Part shown: one piece after another, positions 24,775 through 33,377 of the stretch
Layout of the letters: each line of letters opens with the position of its first letter
How positions within the stretch are numbered: the stretch's first letter is position 1
Source: Clostridiales bacterium COT073_COT-073
GTDB lineage: Bacteria; Bacillota; Clostridia; Lachnospirales; Vallitaleaceae
NCBI GenBank assembly: GCA_003858485.1
Contig: RQYD01000007.1
Coordinates: forward strand, 40,960-104,959
Direction: 5' to 3'
DNA length: 64,000 nt
The notes under the pieces: generated by a model
Told to the model about the DNA's origin: nothing
Database searches by the model: none
Seen by the model: only the letters and a program-made list of their open reading frames with translations
Position numbers and translations under genes: made by a program

Positions 24775-25274
24775 CCCAGTGACTGTAAATATATTTCCGT
24801 ATCCTTAATCGGGCTGCGTTCCATGGCCAGCAAATAATCTTCTTTTTTTACCTGACTCCAGTCAATTACGGCCCGTAATTCTGCTCTTAATATTTGGTCA
24901 AGCCAAAGCCTCATGCTTCTGCCATTTCCCTCTAAAAAAGGATGGATGATATTCATTTCCACATATTTTTCTACGATTTCTGTAAAACTTTTTTGCGGCA
25001 TTTTTTCTACCGCCTGTATCGCCGCCGGTAAATACATGGCTGCCGCAAAGCGAAAACTTCCTTTTGAAATATTAACATCCCGCAGCTTACCGGCAAAGTC
25101 ATAAATATCTTCAAATAAAAAGCAATGAATCGCCAGCAAGCTGTCAATTGTTCCGGCTTTCTTGTCCTTGAAAAAATCATTTTCAAGCATTGCTTTGGCT
25201 TTGATTTTGCTGATCCGTTCTTCTTCTTTAGCCAGCTCCATTTCATTGGTAATTCCCAGCTTATTCTTCAGCAT
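24765..25274 (-). CDS. Fic family protein, C-terminus truncated
   Basis: The 169-residue product contains the full Fic motif HPFLEGNGRSMRLWLDQ (HPFx[D/E]GNGR), with IYDFAGKLRDVNISKG and VEKMPQKSFTEIVEKY before it. Fic enzymes transfer AMP from ATP to hydroxyl groups of target proteins. The chain reaches ERSPIKDTEI and then reads YLQSLGCF and stops. In related proteins about 25-30 further residues follow, so the last helix is lost. The catalytic motif is intact and activity is possible but uncertain. No inhibitory antitoxin gene is adjacent. GGAGG precedes the ATG. Confidence 0.8.
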   Translation of the reverse strand: MLKNKLGITNEMELAKEEERISKIKAKAMLENDFFKDKKAGTIDSLLAIHCFLFEDIYDFAGKLRDVNISKGSFRFAAAMYLPAAIQAVEKMPQKSFTEIVEKYVEMNIIHPFLEGNGRSMRLWLDQILRAELRAVIDWSQVKKEDYLLAMERSPIKDTEIYLQSLGCF

Positions 25275-25286
25275 GCTTGCCTCCTG

Positions 25287-25979
25287 TTAATCCCGGTTGC
25301 GGCTCCTTGACAGCAATACCAATCTGGCCAGATGGGCAATTGCGACCGCCGCAGCCGCCACATAAGTCATAGCAGCGGCAGTCAAAACCTTTTTGGCACC
25401 GCCGATTTCCTGCGGGCTTAAAATATTTTCTTCACGAATGCAGGCAATCGCCCGAGTGGAAGCATTAAACTCAACCGGCAAGGTGATGATATAAAAAGCC
25501 ACTGCCAGCGAAAATAAAATAATGCCAATTTCCGTTAATAATTGCCAACTAAACATTAAACCAAAAATTGCCATTGGCATCCCAAAATTGGAGCCAATAT
25601 TAGCCAGCGGATAAACCATACTTCTAAGCATTAATGGTTTATAATTTCTGGCATGTTGGATCGCATGTCCGGTTTCATGAGCAGCTACGCCAACTGCGGC
25701 CAATGAACGGGAATTATAAACCGAACTGGATAACCTTACCACCTTGGACCTCGGATCATAGTGATCCGTCAGATTTCCGGCCACGGCCTGCACCTGGACA
25801 TCATAAATACCGTTCCGGGATAAAATCAGTCTGGCCGCATCCGCTCCGGTCATGCCTCTTGAGTTTCCGACCTGCGAATATCTTTTAAAGGTTGAACTAA
25901 CTGCAAATTGGGCAATCAATGATAAAATGGTGGCCGGAATAATTAGCATAATATAATATGGATCTAAATAAAACATCAT
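25287..25979 (-). CDS. Zinc metallopeptidase, YugP family
   Basis: The 230-residue membrane protein has an N-terminal helix (YYIMLIIPATILSLIAQFAV), then AAHETGHAIQHARNYKPL with the HExxH zinc site. Two helices follow in the second half, then LPVEFNASTRAIACI, where EFNAS probably supplies the third ligand. This is the neutral zinc metallopeptidase family (YugP), of unknown substrate. The length is normal. GGAGG is close ahead of the ATG. It is separated from the Fic gene by 12 bases, so they may be co-transcribed. Confidence 0.92.
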   Translation of the reverse strand: MMFYLDPYYIMLIIPATILSLIAQFAVSSTFKRYSQVGNSRGMTGADAARLILSRNGIYDVQVQAVAGNLTDHYDPRSKVVRLSSSVYNSRSLAAVGVAAHETGHAIQHARNYKPLMLRSMVYPLANIGSNFGMPMAIFGLMFSWQLLTEIGIILFSLAVAFYIITLPVEFNASTRAIACIREENILSPQEIGGAKKVLTAAAMTYVAAAAVAIAHLARLVLLSRSRNRD

Positions 25980-26144
25980 TTCCTCCTTATCCTGTCTAAA
26001 CTAGTATTACTGCATGATTTCATTCATTGATAGTTCTAATGTTTTTTAAATCAACATTAAATTTTAGTATATCATATTTTTTATGTTAATGCAAAAAAAT
26101 CATTTTTAATCTTGGCCAAATTTGAGCAATGATTCTGCTTTTTC

Positions 26145-26213
26145 CTACTCTTTAAAAAGTTTAGTACCACAGAATGGACAGTGCAGACCGGTCTTGGTAA
26201 ATCTATTTATCAT
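26145..26213 (-). pseudogene. 22-codon zinc-finger-like remnant
   Basis: An ATG at 26213 opens MINRFTKTGLHCPFCGTKLF and stops at 26145, overlapping the end of the PAP2 gene. The HCPFCGTKL pattern is half a zinc ribbon. It is probably the tail of a lost gene, though a tiny protein cannot be excluded. Confidence 0.25.
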
Positions 26214-26769
26214 CTTTTAAACACTTATTTTTCAATATTAAATTCCGAATTTGGATTACTATCTCTCCGATTAAAATCCCAATCACTGCGCCTGTCACAA
26301 CATCGGACGGATAATGGACGGCTACATATAATCGTGAAAAAGCCATGATAATTGCTAAGATCAGTACCGGCAGGCCATACTTTAACGGCAGTTCCCGAAA
26401 CAGCACATATGCTGCTGCAAAGGCAGTTGAGGCATGCCCAGAGGGAAAAGAAAAGCTCCTTTCCGCTGCCACCAGCCGCTCTAATCCTTCAATTGCCAGA
26501 TATGGCCGGATCCTGGCCACCCATGGCTTGATCATAAAATCCACTGTCAAAAACGTGAGTACCAGAGAAATCACAGCTGTTAAGGCTGTCCGGCGATAAA
26601 GCCGGAATATCAGCAGCAACAATAAAATTCCGATCCATAATTCTCCATGATTGCCCAAGCGGGTAAAAAAAGTAAGAAAATCCGAGAAGATATCATTTCT
26701 CAAATTTTCCTGAATCCATAATAATATTTCTCCATCCCAATCAGCGATGGTCATTGCTTGATATAACAT
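26203..26769 (-). CDS. PAP2 family lipid phosphatase
   Basis: The product of about 188 residues has the three PAP2 motifs: KPWVARIRPY (KxxxxxxRP), FPSGHAS (PSGH) and SRLYVAVHYPSDV (SRxxxxxHxxxD). Five to six membrane helices frame them. Such enzymes dephosphorylate undecaprenyl pyrophosphate or phosphatidic acid at the membrane. The ATG at 26769 is chosen because the conserved family start follows it. The ribosome binding site is weak, and an in-frame start at 26799 would lie in repeat sequence. A family A/B repeat sits immediately upstream and may have disturbed its leader. Confidence 0.9.
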   Translation of the reverse strand: MLYQAMTIADWDGEILLWIQENLRNDIFSDFLTFFTRLGNHGELWIGILLLLLIFRLYRRTALTAVISLVLTFLTVDFMIKPWVARIRPYLAIEGLERLVAAERSFSFPSGHASTAFAAAYVLFRELPLKYGLPVLILAIIMAFSRLYVAVHYPSDVVTGAVIGILIGEIVIQIRNLILKNKCLKDDK

Positions 26770-26779
26770 TTTAGTTCTT

Positions 26780-27130
26780 CCATTTCTCCCCTTTCGCAAC
26801 TTACTCTGTAAGATTGCTTTCGGGGTACATACTTGCGCGCTTCAAGTTAAGCCACCGTTAGACCAAATGCTTCGCATTTGCCGTACTTCGCACTCCTTGT
26901 CTAACGGTGAAGCGCCGCAAAATGTAAATGTCCGCTACACATCCGCTTCCATTTTGCTTGCGCGCTTCAAGTTAAAATTTATCGGAGATTGCCACCGTTA
27001 GACCAAATGCTTCGCATTTGCCGTGCTTCGCACTCCTTGTCTAACGGTGAAGCGCCGCAAAATGTAAATGTCCGCTACGCGTCCGCTTCCATTTTGCTTG
27101 CGCGCTTCAAGTTAAAATTTATTGGAGATT
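26780..27130. repeat. Family B hairpin repeat, copy B2: tandem array with 140-bp period
   Basis: A family A-type hairpin CCCCTTTCGCAACTTACTC with GTAAGATTGCTTTCGGGG is followed by two B units. CACCGTTAGAC and GTCTAACGGTG form a perfect 11-base stem in each unit. The units start at 26851 and 26991 and a truncated third starts at 27131, a 140-bp period. Relative to copy B1 the stem has a C-G to T-A pair change. The end of the array overlaps the last codons of the HD-domain gene. Confidence 0.9.
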
Positions 27131-27703
27131 GCCGTTTGCTGTTTGCAGATCTATTTGCTCTTTAATATACTGCCACAGTGCTTCTGAACCTTCATGTGTT
27201 CTCTCATTGATTTTTATGACCTGCGATTTTTTTATGCCATGTTCTTTCCAGGATCTTCCATTTGAGGCCGCATTTAAAAGAAATGGATGGATCTTATCCA
27301 GGGCATTGGCAAACTTGGCTTCCGCTGTTTCCATTTCTTCAAATTCATCCCATAATTTACGAAACTCTATAGCCTGCTCCCCTGGCAATAAACAAAAAAT
27401 TCGTTCCGCTGCCTTTACTTCTCTTTCCCTTTTATCTTTATGCCCATTGGCATCATAAGCATAAGTATCGCCGGCATCAATCTCGACCACATCATGAATC
27501 AATAACATTTTTATGGTTCTTAGGACATCCATTTTTTGATTGGCATGTTCGGCCAGTACCATGGCCATCACCGCCAAATGCCAGGAATGTTCAGCATCAT
27601 TTTCCCGTCTGCTGCCATCAGCCAAATAATTGCGCCGGATAATATGCTTAATTTTATCCAATTCCATAATAAATTGAATTTGCTTTTCCAAATCTGTCAT
27701 CAT
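27119..27703 (-). CDS. HD domain phosphohydrolase (YfbR-like)
   Basis: The product of about 194 residues has the metal-binding residues of the HD superfamily: ENDAEHSWHLAVMAMVLAEH (H...), LLIHDVVEIDAGDTYAYD (HD) and a later Asp in FANALDKIHPFLLN. This arrangement is that of the HD_3/YfbR-like group, which dephosphorylates deoxyribonucleoside monophosphates. AAGGAT precedes two ATG codons. The final codons, encoding NGNLQ, lie in sequence repeated in the adjacent family B array (27119-27131 and about 140 bp before). The array has therefore either captured or supplied the 3' end. Confidence 0.88.
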   Translation of the reverse strand: MMTDLEKQIQFIMELDKIKHIIRRNYLADGSRRENDAEHSWHLAVMAMVLAEHANQKMDVLRTIKMLLIHDVVEIDAGDTYAYDANGHKDKREREVKAAERIFCLLPGEQAIEFRKLWDEFEEMETAEAKFANALDKIHPFLLNAASNGRSWKEHGIKKSQVIKINERTHEGSEALWQYIKEQIDLQTANGNLQ

Positions 27704-28204
27704 ATCCTTATCCCCTTTTATTCTTTTTAATAATTCCTTCGTTCTCTCTCTCTTCCGGAAACAGTCTTTTTCACTATTTTAGCTGGATATTCTCTGGCCG
27801 ACATTAAATTTTAATTGCCTGTACTGATCTGATACCTCTGCACCAGCAAATACAGCATCGGCACTGGCTGCCGGTATTTACACCTGATTGATATCTGGTA
27901 ACAGTATATCATATTTTTTTAAATTTGCGAATATCCTGTTTTATATTTTCAATATTTTTCAAAAACATCAGCCAGTCAAAAAGGACTGCCGCCAAAAGAC
28001 TCCTGCCAGATACCATCTTAACTATGATATTCAGCCCAAAGCTTTAAGCGCACAATCCTTTTCTGTTCATTCATTTAAAAATGTCTGTCCCTCCGGCATT
28101 GAAAGACCACAAAATACCTGATCCCGCTGCCGCATTCCTGTTGTTCTCCGGCTTAACTTCCCTTCCCACAAGGGCATGGGTAAGCAAAGCCAATAACTGC
28201 CGTC
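27704..28204. other. 500-bp intergenic region with no clear gene
   Basis: No credible coding frame or RNA gene is visible. TTCCGGAAACAGTCTTTTT at about 27758 resembles one end of family A, so a decayed repeat copy is possible. The rest holds nothing I can interpret. Confidence 0.5.
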
Positions 28205-31200
28205 TTATCTCTCTGCCCGGTAAACATAAAGTGTCTTAATATTTTCTTTTCCGGCAGCGTCCACTACTTTTAAGACAATCTTATTTTGCCCGACTGTCAG
28301 CGGAATTTTCCAGCTACCGGTATACGACACAGCCTCCGATTGCAATGATTTAGCGGTCAAATCTTTGCCTCCCAAATAGGAACCATTTTGGTACACCCGA
28401 ACCCGAAAAGAATCATCATTCACCTGCACCTGCAAGTTCATAAAGTCATCATCCAGCTTTCGCTGATCAACGGTATATACCAGATTCGGCATCTGGCGGT
28501 CAAAATACATTCGCCGGACAATACTTCCACTTTTCCCATTTTTAGCAACTGCTTCAATTTGGATATTCGTCAAAAACACCGGGCTTTCCAGTTCAAGGCC
28601 AAACTCATATCCGATGCCCTGATAAAGAATATCCGTTTGCGGGGCATAGCGAATCATTTTTTTATTTAACTGTTCTAGTGGATATGGAATTGGATTGGCA
28701 ATCAAATTGCCATTTCCGTCTACCAAACGAATGGTTAAACTTTCCAGTCCTTCTTCACCCGCATATCCAACAAATCCTTCCACTACAATTTTATTGGCGT
28801 TTTCCTCATGGCCGGACTTTATTTCCAATAAATTTGGTGTCCGCAAAAACACCGCCGGATATTTATCATGGCTCTGTTTTCCATCCTGTTTTTTACCATC
28901 AAAAAAATCATCCAGCGGAAAACCGCCATTATCGTCACGGAAACGAATAGTCAGCTTTGTAACATCCACCAGTTTTATCTTGATAAACAGTCTGCCTTTT
29001 ACTGTCATATAGGCATTGTTCAGATCATTATAATCATCCTGGTCAATTGCTTCCGGCACAAAAACTTGATAGTTCTTTCCTGCTTGCTTCAGCAAAATAT
29101 CGACCTTCTTTTGCGGATCATTAATCTGTCCTGCTAAATAAATAATCGCATCTTTTGCAAAATGCATGGGTTTACTGTCAGCCGAAATCGACACCGGAAA
29201 AAGTCCACCGCTGCTCAGCTGCATTTTACCATCGATAAAACCGGTAAAATCAATACCATCAAAAGATAAATCATAACCCGGTAATTCTGCCACAGTAATA
29301 ATTTCAATCAATCCCACTTTTGCTTCTATGGTGAATTGATAGCCATTATCCTCAACCATCAATTGATATTTGGGTGAAATATCCGCCCGCACTTTTCCCT
29401 GGTCAATCAAAATCTCATGTTTACCATTAACATTAACTTTTAAAAACTTCAATTTCGCATTTTTTTCCGGAAATTCAATTCTTACCTTAGAAGCACCACT
29501 AGCCAAAGTTTGAATATCAGTAACTTCCTGATCATTGACCCAAATCTTTCCCTGATTCGGTTTAATCTGATCAAAATAATTAATAAATTCCACTTTATAC
29601 TGAGGTTCTGTTCCAGTGGGCAGATATTTGACCGCTGTATTCGTCAAAAAATCAACAGCAAAGATACCCAGGTAAGACTCATCCGTATCATAATAAATTT
29701 CCACTTGAATCTCTTTATTTTCATGCCCGTTAAGGTCACAGAAAATTTCCTGATTGGCCGCCGGATTATTCGGTAAGTAATTTTCCGGAACAATTAACTT
29801 GCCATTTACCACCTGGAGTGTCGGCAAAGCAGAAGTATTGCTCTCTTGTGCCTGAAGAAATTTAATTTTTAGAAATTTTCCATAATACGGTTTCCATAAG
29901 TCAAGATCCGGCATGGTTCCTACTTCTTCCGGCTTACCTATTCGATGATTGCCTTTCTCATCTTCTGCTCGCTCCTTAAAATGCATTGACTGTAAATAAA
30001 TACGATCTAAACCTGCACCACTATCTTTAACCTTAAAAGTAACTTTCTTGCGAATCCCTTTATAATCTTCAATCTTAATCTTATCTGCACCATTTTCCAT
30101 AAATTCCGGAAGCAGGGTGTCAGCTTTGATTCTATACTGATAAATCTGGGTTGACGGATTTATTGCATGATCATTTAAAGTTGCCTTAATTTGATAAATA
30201 TAAGCATGATTATCACGAATTTGCTCTCCGCTAATATCCCCATTCCACAAAGATTCCGGCATATAGATAAAACTGCTTCTTTGCCCAAGTCGGTTTAATT
30301 TGCGAACATCTCTGCTTTCACCTAATACTTTCAATATTTCTCCGGTTTCTTCATCTAAAATCGAATATTCTACTTTAGACATATTACGTAAAGATGCCAT
30401 TCTTATTCCGACAAGACCATAGTCATTTTTAAGTCTTTTTTTCTCAACATCCGGAATAAAATATATAGTATCATTTTTAAATGGTAATGGCAATCCGGCA
30501 GATGTCATAAAATATGAGCTATATGCATTAGCATTTTTATTGACAATAAACTGAGCCTGTCTGGCAGTTGAGCGGTTTAACTCCTTTACTTTAAATGCAT
30601 CAATTGCTTCCGCTTTTGACCAATCACCATAAAAAGCCAAAAACGGTACAGACAAGTCTACTCTGTTTTCACTTTCTGGGGAAATATCCTTACAGAAAAT
30701 ATATCCTTCCAGAAAAGAATCTTCTTTGATTTGAAGATATTCACCAAAATTAATGCTAAATTCTATACTCTTTGCTGTATTTCCCGGAATCGTAAAGACT
30801 GAGGAAATATGTCCGAAATCAGAAATATTCTCCGGTATATTTGACAATCTTCCGTTTTCCACTTTTTCCGTAATTCCCAGGGCTGATATTTCATAGATTT
30901 TAGTATTCGCCGATTCATTTTTAACTAACATTGTCACACTAAATTCCGTTTTTTTAAGTTCACCCAGTTCCAATTTACCATCTGCAATTTCATCATTGGT
31001 ACCGGTTGCTTTAACAGAAATTTTTGTTCTCAGTGCTTTATCCAGTTGAATCAAACCAGCGCCCTGCCGACGTACAAACTCGATCTTATTTTCTTTATTC
31101 ATGACCGGCTTAGCTGTATTCATCAAACGCAGTTTGATTTCTTCGGCTAAATCTTCTCCGGTCAAACCACTTTTTAATAAATATTGTTTTAAAATAGCAG

Positions 31201-33157
31201 CTGCTCCTGCCACATGCGGAGAGGCCATTGAAGTACCACTCATATTTTTATATTGATCATCCTCGGCAGTTGAATAGATATTTCCGCCCGGTGCAGCCAC
31301 TTCCGGCTTGATCCGCAAATCCGGAGTTGGTCCCCACGAAGTAAAGCCTGACAATCGTCCCTCATTGGGTGAAGCTTCTACCTCCGGAATGGAAGATAAC
31401 AGCAATTCCAGATTTGGATCATTTGCCAGTTCAGCAATAATCTTTTGTCCTCCACTATATCCCACGACCGCCAGAGTCTTGCGAAACAAAGGATACATCG
31501 TATTCAAATCCCGGCCTACACTTTCTCCCCCGGCCAAATCATTATAAAGCAAAATTGCCCTGGGGTTTTTGGACTCCGCCAGACGAATTCGCTCTTCCAA
31601 AGTCATAACATGCTTATGGTCATGGTCATGCATCAGATGAATGGCTGCTGCACTGACAGCTTCTGTTTGATGCCTCCTTTCATCTTCCTTAGGATTGGCT
31701 GCCAGGCTCAATAAAATTATTTTATCTGCCACCTCTTTTTTTTCATAATCCTCTTCATCGCCAAAACCAATATGAATTGCTGTGCCGGTAACTGTTCTAT
31801 CATCATCTGTCCCCATCCGGATATTAATTCTGGCTTTTTCCATAACTCCGGTCTTGGTCCGGAAGCGTAAATTAGTAACATGGCGTACACTGTTTTCCAC
31901 CGAAGCAACACTGATTGTACTTTCATATAAGGTCGGCGAAGCTATGAGGGCTGTGTCCGGATTCTCGGCCAGTGCTTTATCCTGATAGTGATTTCCCGTC
32001 ATAATATTACCATCATTTCCGGCTGATACCGCTACCACAATACCGGCTGCTCTGGCCCGGCGCAGGGCTTCATCTTCCGGTCTGGCATTGGCTGCTGAAA
32101 TCATTCCGGCCGGTGAACCCAAACTCATATTAATTACATCAGCTTTCAGGGCAATGGCATCATCAATTGCTTTCAGCCAAATATCGGTAAAAGTGGTCGG
32201 ATATTGAATATCATCGGAAAAGACCTTTAATGCTAATAATTGGGCATTGGGGGCTATTCCGCTGATCTGCGCTCCATTTTTCTGATTGGCCCCAACTGTC
32301 CCGGCTACATGCATTCCATGCATCACCCCATAACTGTCAAAAGTATTGGTATTATGGTCATAATAATTATAGCCATAGGGCACTTTATCTGTAAAATACT
32401 TGCCCTTCAAGCCATTTTCCGCAATCAGCTGATTGATTGTATCACGATTATATTTTATTTTTACATCATCATCCAAAGTCATGGCTGAATGAGTATAATC
32501 AATGCCGGTATCAATCACCGCCACCACCATACCATCCCCTTTCAGACCAAGGGTCTCCCAGGCAAATCCGGAGCCGATCATTTGGTGAGAAGTTTTCATT
32601 TGTGGGCGCTGATATTCTTCAGCTATGTAAACCCTCTTAACATAAGGTTTTTTTTCGATTTCTTCAATATTTTCGGATTTGACGGTCATGGCCAAGCCGT
32701 TAAAACCAGTGCTATAGCGAATAACTTCATCTGTCTGCGTCTTTTCGGTTTTGGCACTTTTATCTGCCACTGTCATCACTTCTGCCAGATCTTCCAAAGC
32801 AGCTGTCTGCTCGATCGCAAGGTTTTGCTCCAGATTTTCCACTACTTGTCCGGGTAATTCGGAATAGCTTACTCCCCGGCGAATGGCTTCTTCAATCACC
32901 GGTTCACCTTGTAACTCAACAATGATTCGGAGTTCTTTGGTTTCAGCCGGAATTTCAGCCATTTGATCTGAGTCATGTTTTTCGGTCAGTAAATCATCAG
33001 TCAGGGCTGATGTTTCGCTAAATACTACTGCCTCTCCACTTTCTATGGAAGTAGTTACCGGCTCGGTCTGCCCGGCCCAAACTAATCCATGAAAACTTTG
33101 CAGCATCAGCAGCAGAGCTAATGCAGCTGCTATTATTTTCGCCTGATATCTTTTCAT
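28205..33157 (-). CDS. Large secreted subtilisin-like serine protease (S8, lactocepin/C5a-peptidase type)
   Basis: The product of about 1,650 residues starts with a signal peptide (residues 1-29, ending near HGLVWAG) and a propeptide to about residue 185. The S8 catalytic triad is Asp216 in VVAVIDTGIDY, His280 in HGMHVAG and Ser643 in MSGTSMASPHVAG, with the oxyanion Asn in SAGNDG near 381. A PA-type domain is inserted at about 430-600. It contains a His-rich stretch, HLMHDHDHKH, that could bind metal. Fn3-like and beta-rich domains follow for some 1,000 residues. No LPXTG or SLH anchor is visible. The start at 33157 has AAAGGACA upstream. The SLH protein gene directly upstream on the same strand may assist in surface retention, but that is inference. 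Confidence 0.93.
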   Translation of the reverse strand: MKRYQAKIIAAALALLLMLQSFHGLVWAGQTEPVTTSIESGEAVVFSETSALTDDLLTEKHDSDQMAEIPAETKELRIIVELQGEPVIEEAIRRGVSYSELPGQVVENLEQNLAIEQTAALEDLAEVMTVADKSAKTEKTQTDEVIRYSTGFNGLAMTVKSENIEEIEKKPYVKRVYIAEEYQRPQMKTSHQMIGSGFAWETLGLKGDGMVVAVIDTGIDYTHSAMTLDDDVKIKYNRDTINQLIAENGLKGKYFTDKVPYGYNYYDHNTNTFDSYGVMHGMHVAGTVGANQKNGAQISGIAPNAQLLALKVFSDDIQYPTTFTDIWLKAIDDAIALKADVINMSLGSPAGMISAANARPEDEALRRARAAGIVVAVSAGNDGNIMTGNHYQDKALAENPDTALIASPTLYESTISVASVENSVRHVTNLRFRTKTGVMEKARINIRMGTDDDRTVTGTAIHIGFGDEEDYEKKEVADKIILLSLAANPKEDERRHQTEAVSAAAIHLMHDHDHKHVMTLEERIRLAESKNPRAILLYNDLAGGESVGRDLNTMYPLFRKTLAVVGYSGGQKIIAELANDPNLELLLSSIPEVEASPNEGRLSGFTSWGPTPDLRIKPEVAAPGGNIYSTAEDDQYKNMSGTSMASPHVAGAAAILKQYLLKSGLTGEDLAEEIKLRLMNTAKPVMNKENKIEFVRRQGAGLIQLDKALRTKISVKATGTNDEIADGKLELGELKKTEFSVTMLVKNESANTKIYEISALGITEKVENGRLSNIPENISDFGHISSVFTIPGNTAKSIEFSINFGEYLQIKEDSFLEGYIFCKDISPESENRVDLSVPFLAFYGDWSKAEAIDAFKVKELNRSTARQAQFIVNKNANAYSSYFMTSAGLPLPFKNDTIYFIPDVEKKRLKNDYGLVGIRMASLRNMSKVEYSILDEETGEILKVLGESRDVRKLNRLGQRSSFIYMPESLWNGDISGEQIRDNHAYIYQIKATLNDHAINPSTQIYQYRIKADTLLPEFMENGADKIKIEDYKGIRKKVTFKVKDSGAGLDRIYLQSMHFKERAEDEKGNHRIGKPEEVGTMPDLDLWKPYYGKFLKIKFLQAQESNTSALPTLQVVNGKLIVPENYLPNNPAANQEIFCDLNGHENKEIQVEIYYDTDESYLGIFAVDFLTNTAVKYLPTGTEPQYKVEFINYFDQIKPNQGKIWVNDQEVTDIQTLASGASKVRIEFPEKNAKLKFLKVNVNGKHEILIDQGKVRADISPKYQLMVEDNGYQFTIEAKVGLIEIITVAELPGYDLSFDGIDFTGFIDGKMQLSSGGLFPVSISADSKPMHFAKDAIIYLAGQINDPQKKVDILLKQAGKNYQVFVPEAIDQDDYNDLNNAYMTVKGRLFIKIKLVDVTKLTIRFRDDNGGFPLDDFFDGKKQDGKQSHDKYPAVFLRTPNLLEIKSGHEENANKIVVEGFVGYAGEEGLESLTIRLVDGNGNLIANPIPYPLEQLNKKMIRYAPQTDILYQGIGYEFGLELESPVFLTNIQIEAVAKNGKSGSIVRRMYFDRQMPNLVYTVDQRKLDDDFMNLQVQVNDDSFRVRVYQNGSYLGGKDLTAKSLQSEAVSYTGSWKIPLTVGQNKIVLKVVDAAGKENIKTLYVYRAER

Positions 33158-33190
33158 ATTCTGTCCTTTCCAAGTAAAGAGTTTGCAATC

Positions 33191-33377
33191 ACTCAACTTC
33201 TCCACTGTCTTTTTTCGATCCCACTCCAGCAAGCGGGCACATGGGTTCCCCGCTTTCGCAACTTACTTCGTAAGATTGCTTTCGCAGCACATGCCTTTCG
33301 CCATTTACTTCGTAAAGTGGCTTGCGGTTACACACCTAAAAAAGACTGTTTCTAGAAACGTGGGGAAGTTGAGTCAA
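33191..33377. repeat. Family A dispersed repeat, copy A2
   Basis: The copy runs from ACTCAACTTCTCCAC to CGTGGGGAAGTTGAGT. The inner inverted ends are TGTCTTTTTT and AAAAAAGACTG, with a TTTCTAGAAA hairpin, and the core has ACTTACTTCGTAAGA and TTTACTTCGTAAAG hairpins. It lies between the subtilase and SLH genes, and its right end forms the 3' end of the SLH gene. Confidence 0.85.

Noticed and set aside
15826..27130. CRISPR array at the tandem repeats
   Set aside because: The repeat unit is 140-144 bp with no short repeat-spacer alternation, and no cas genes are present.
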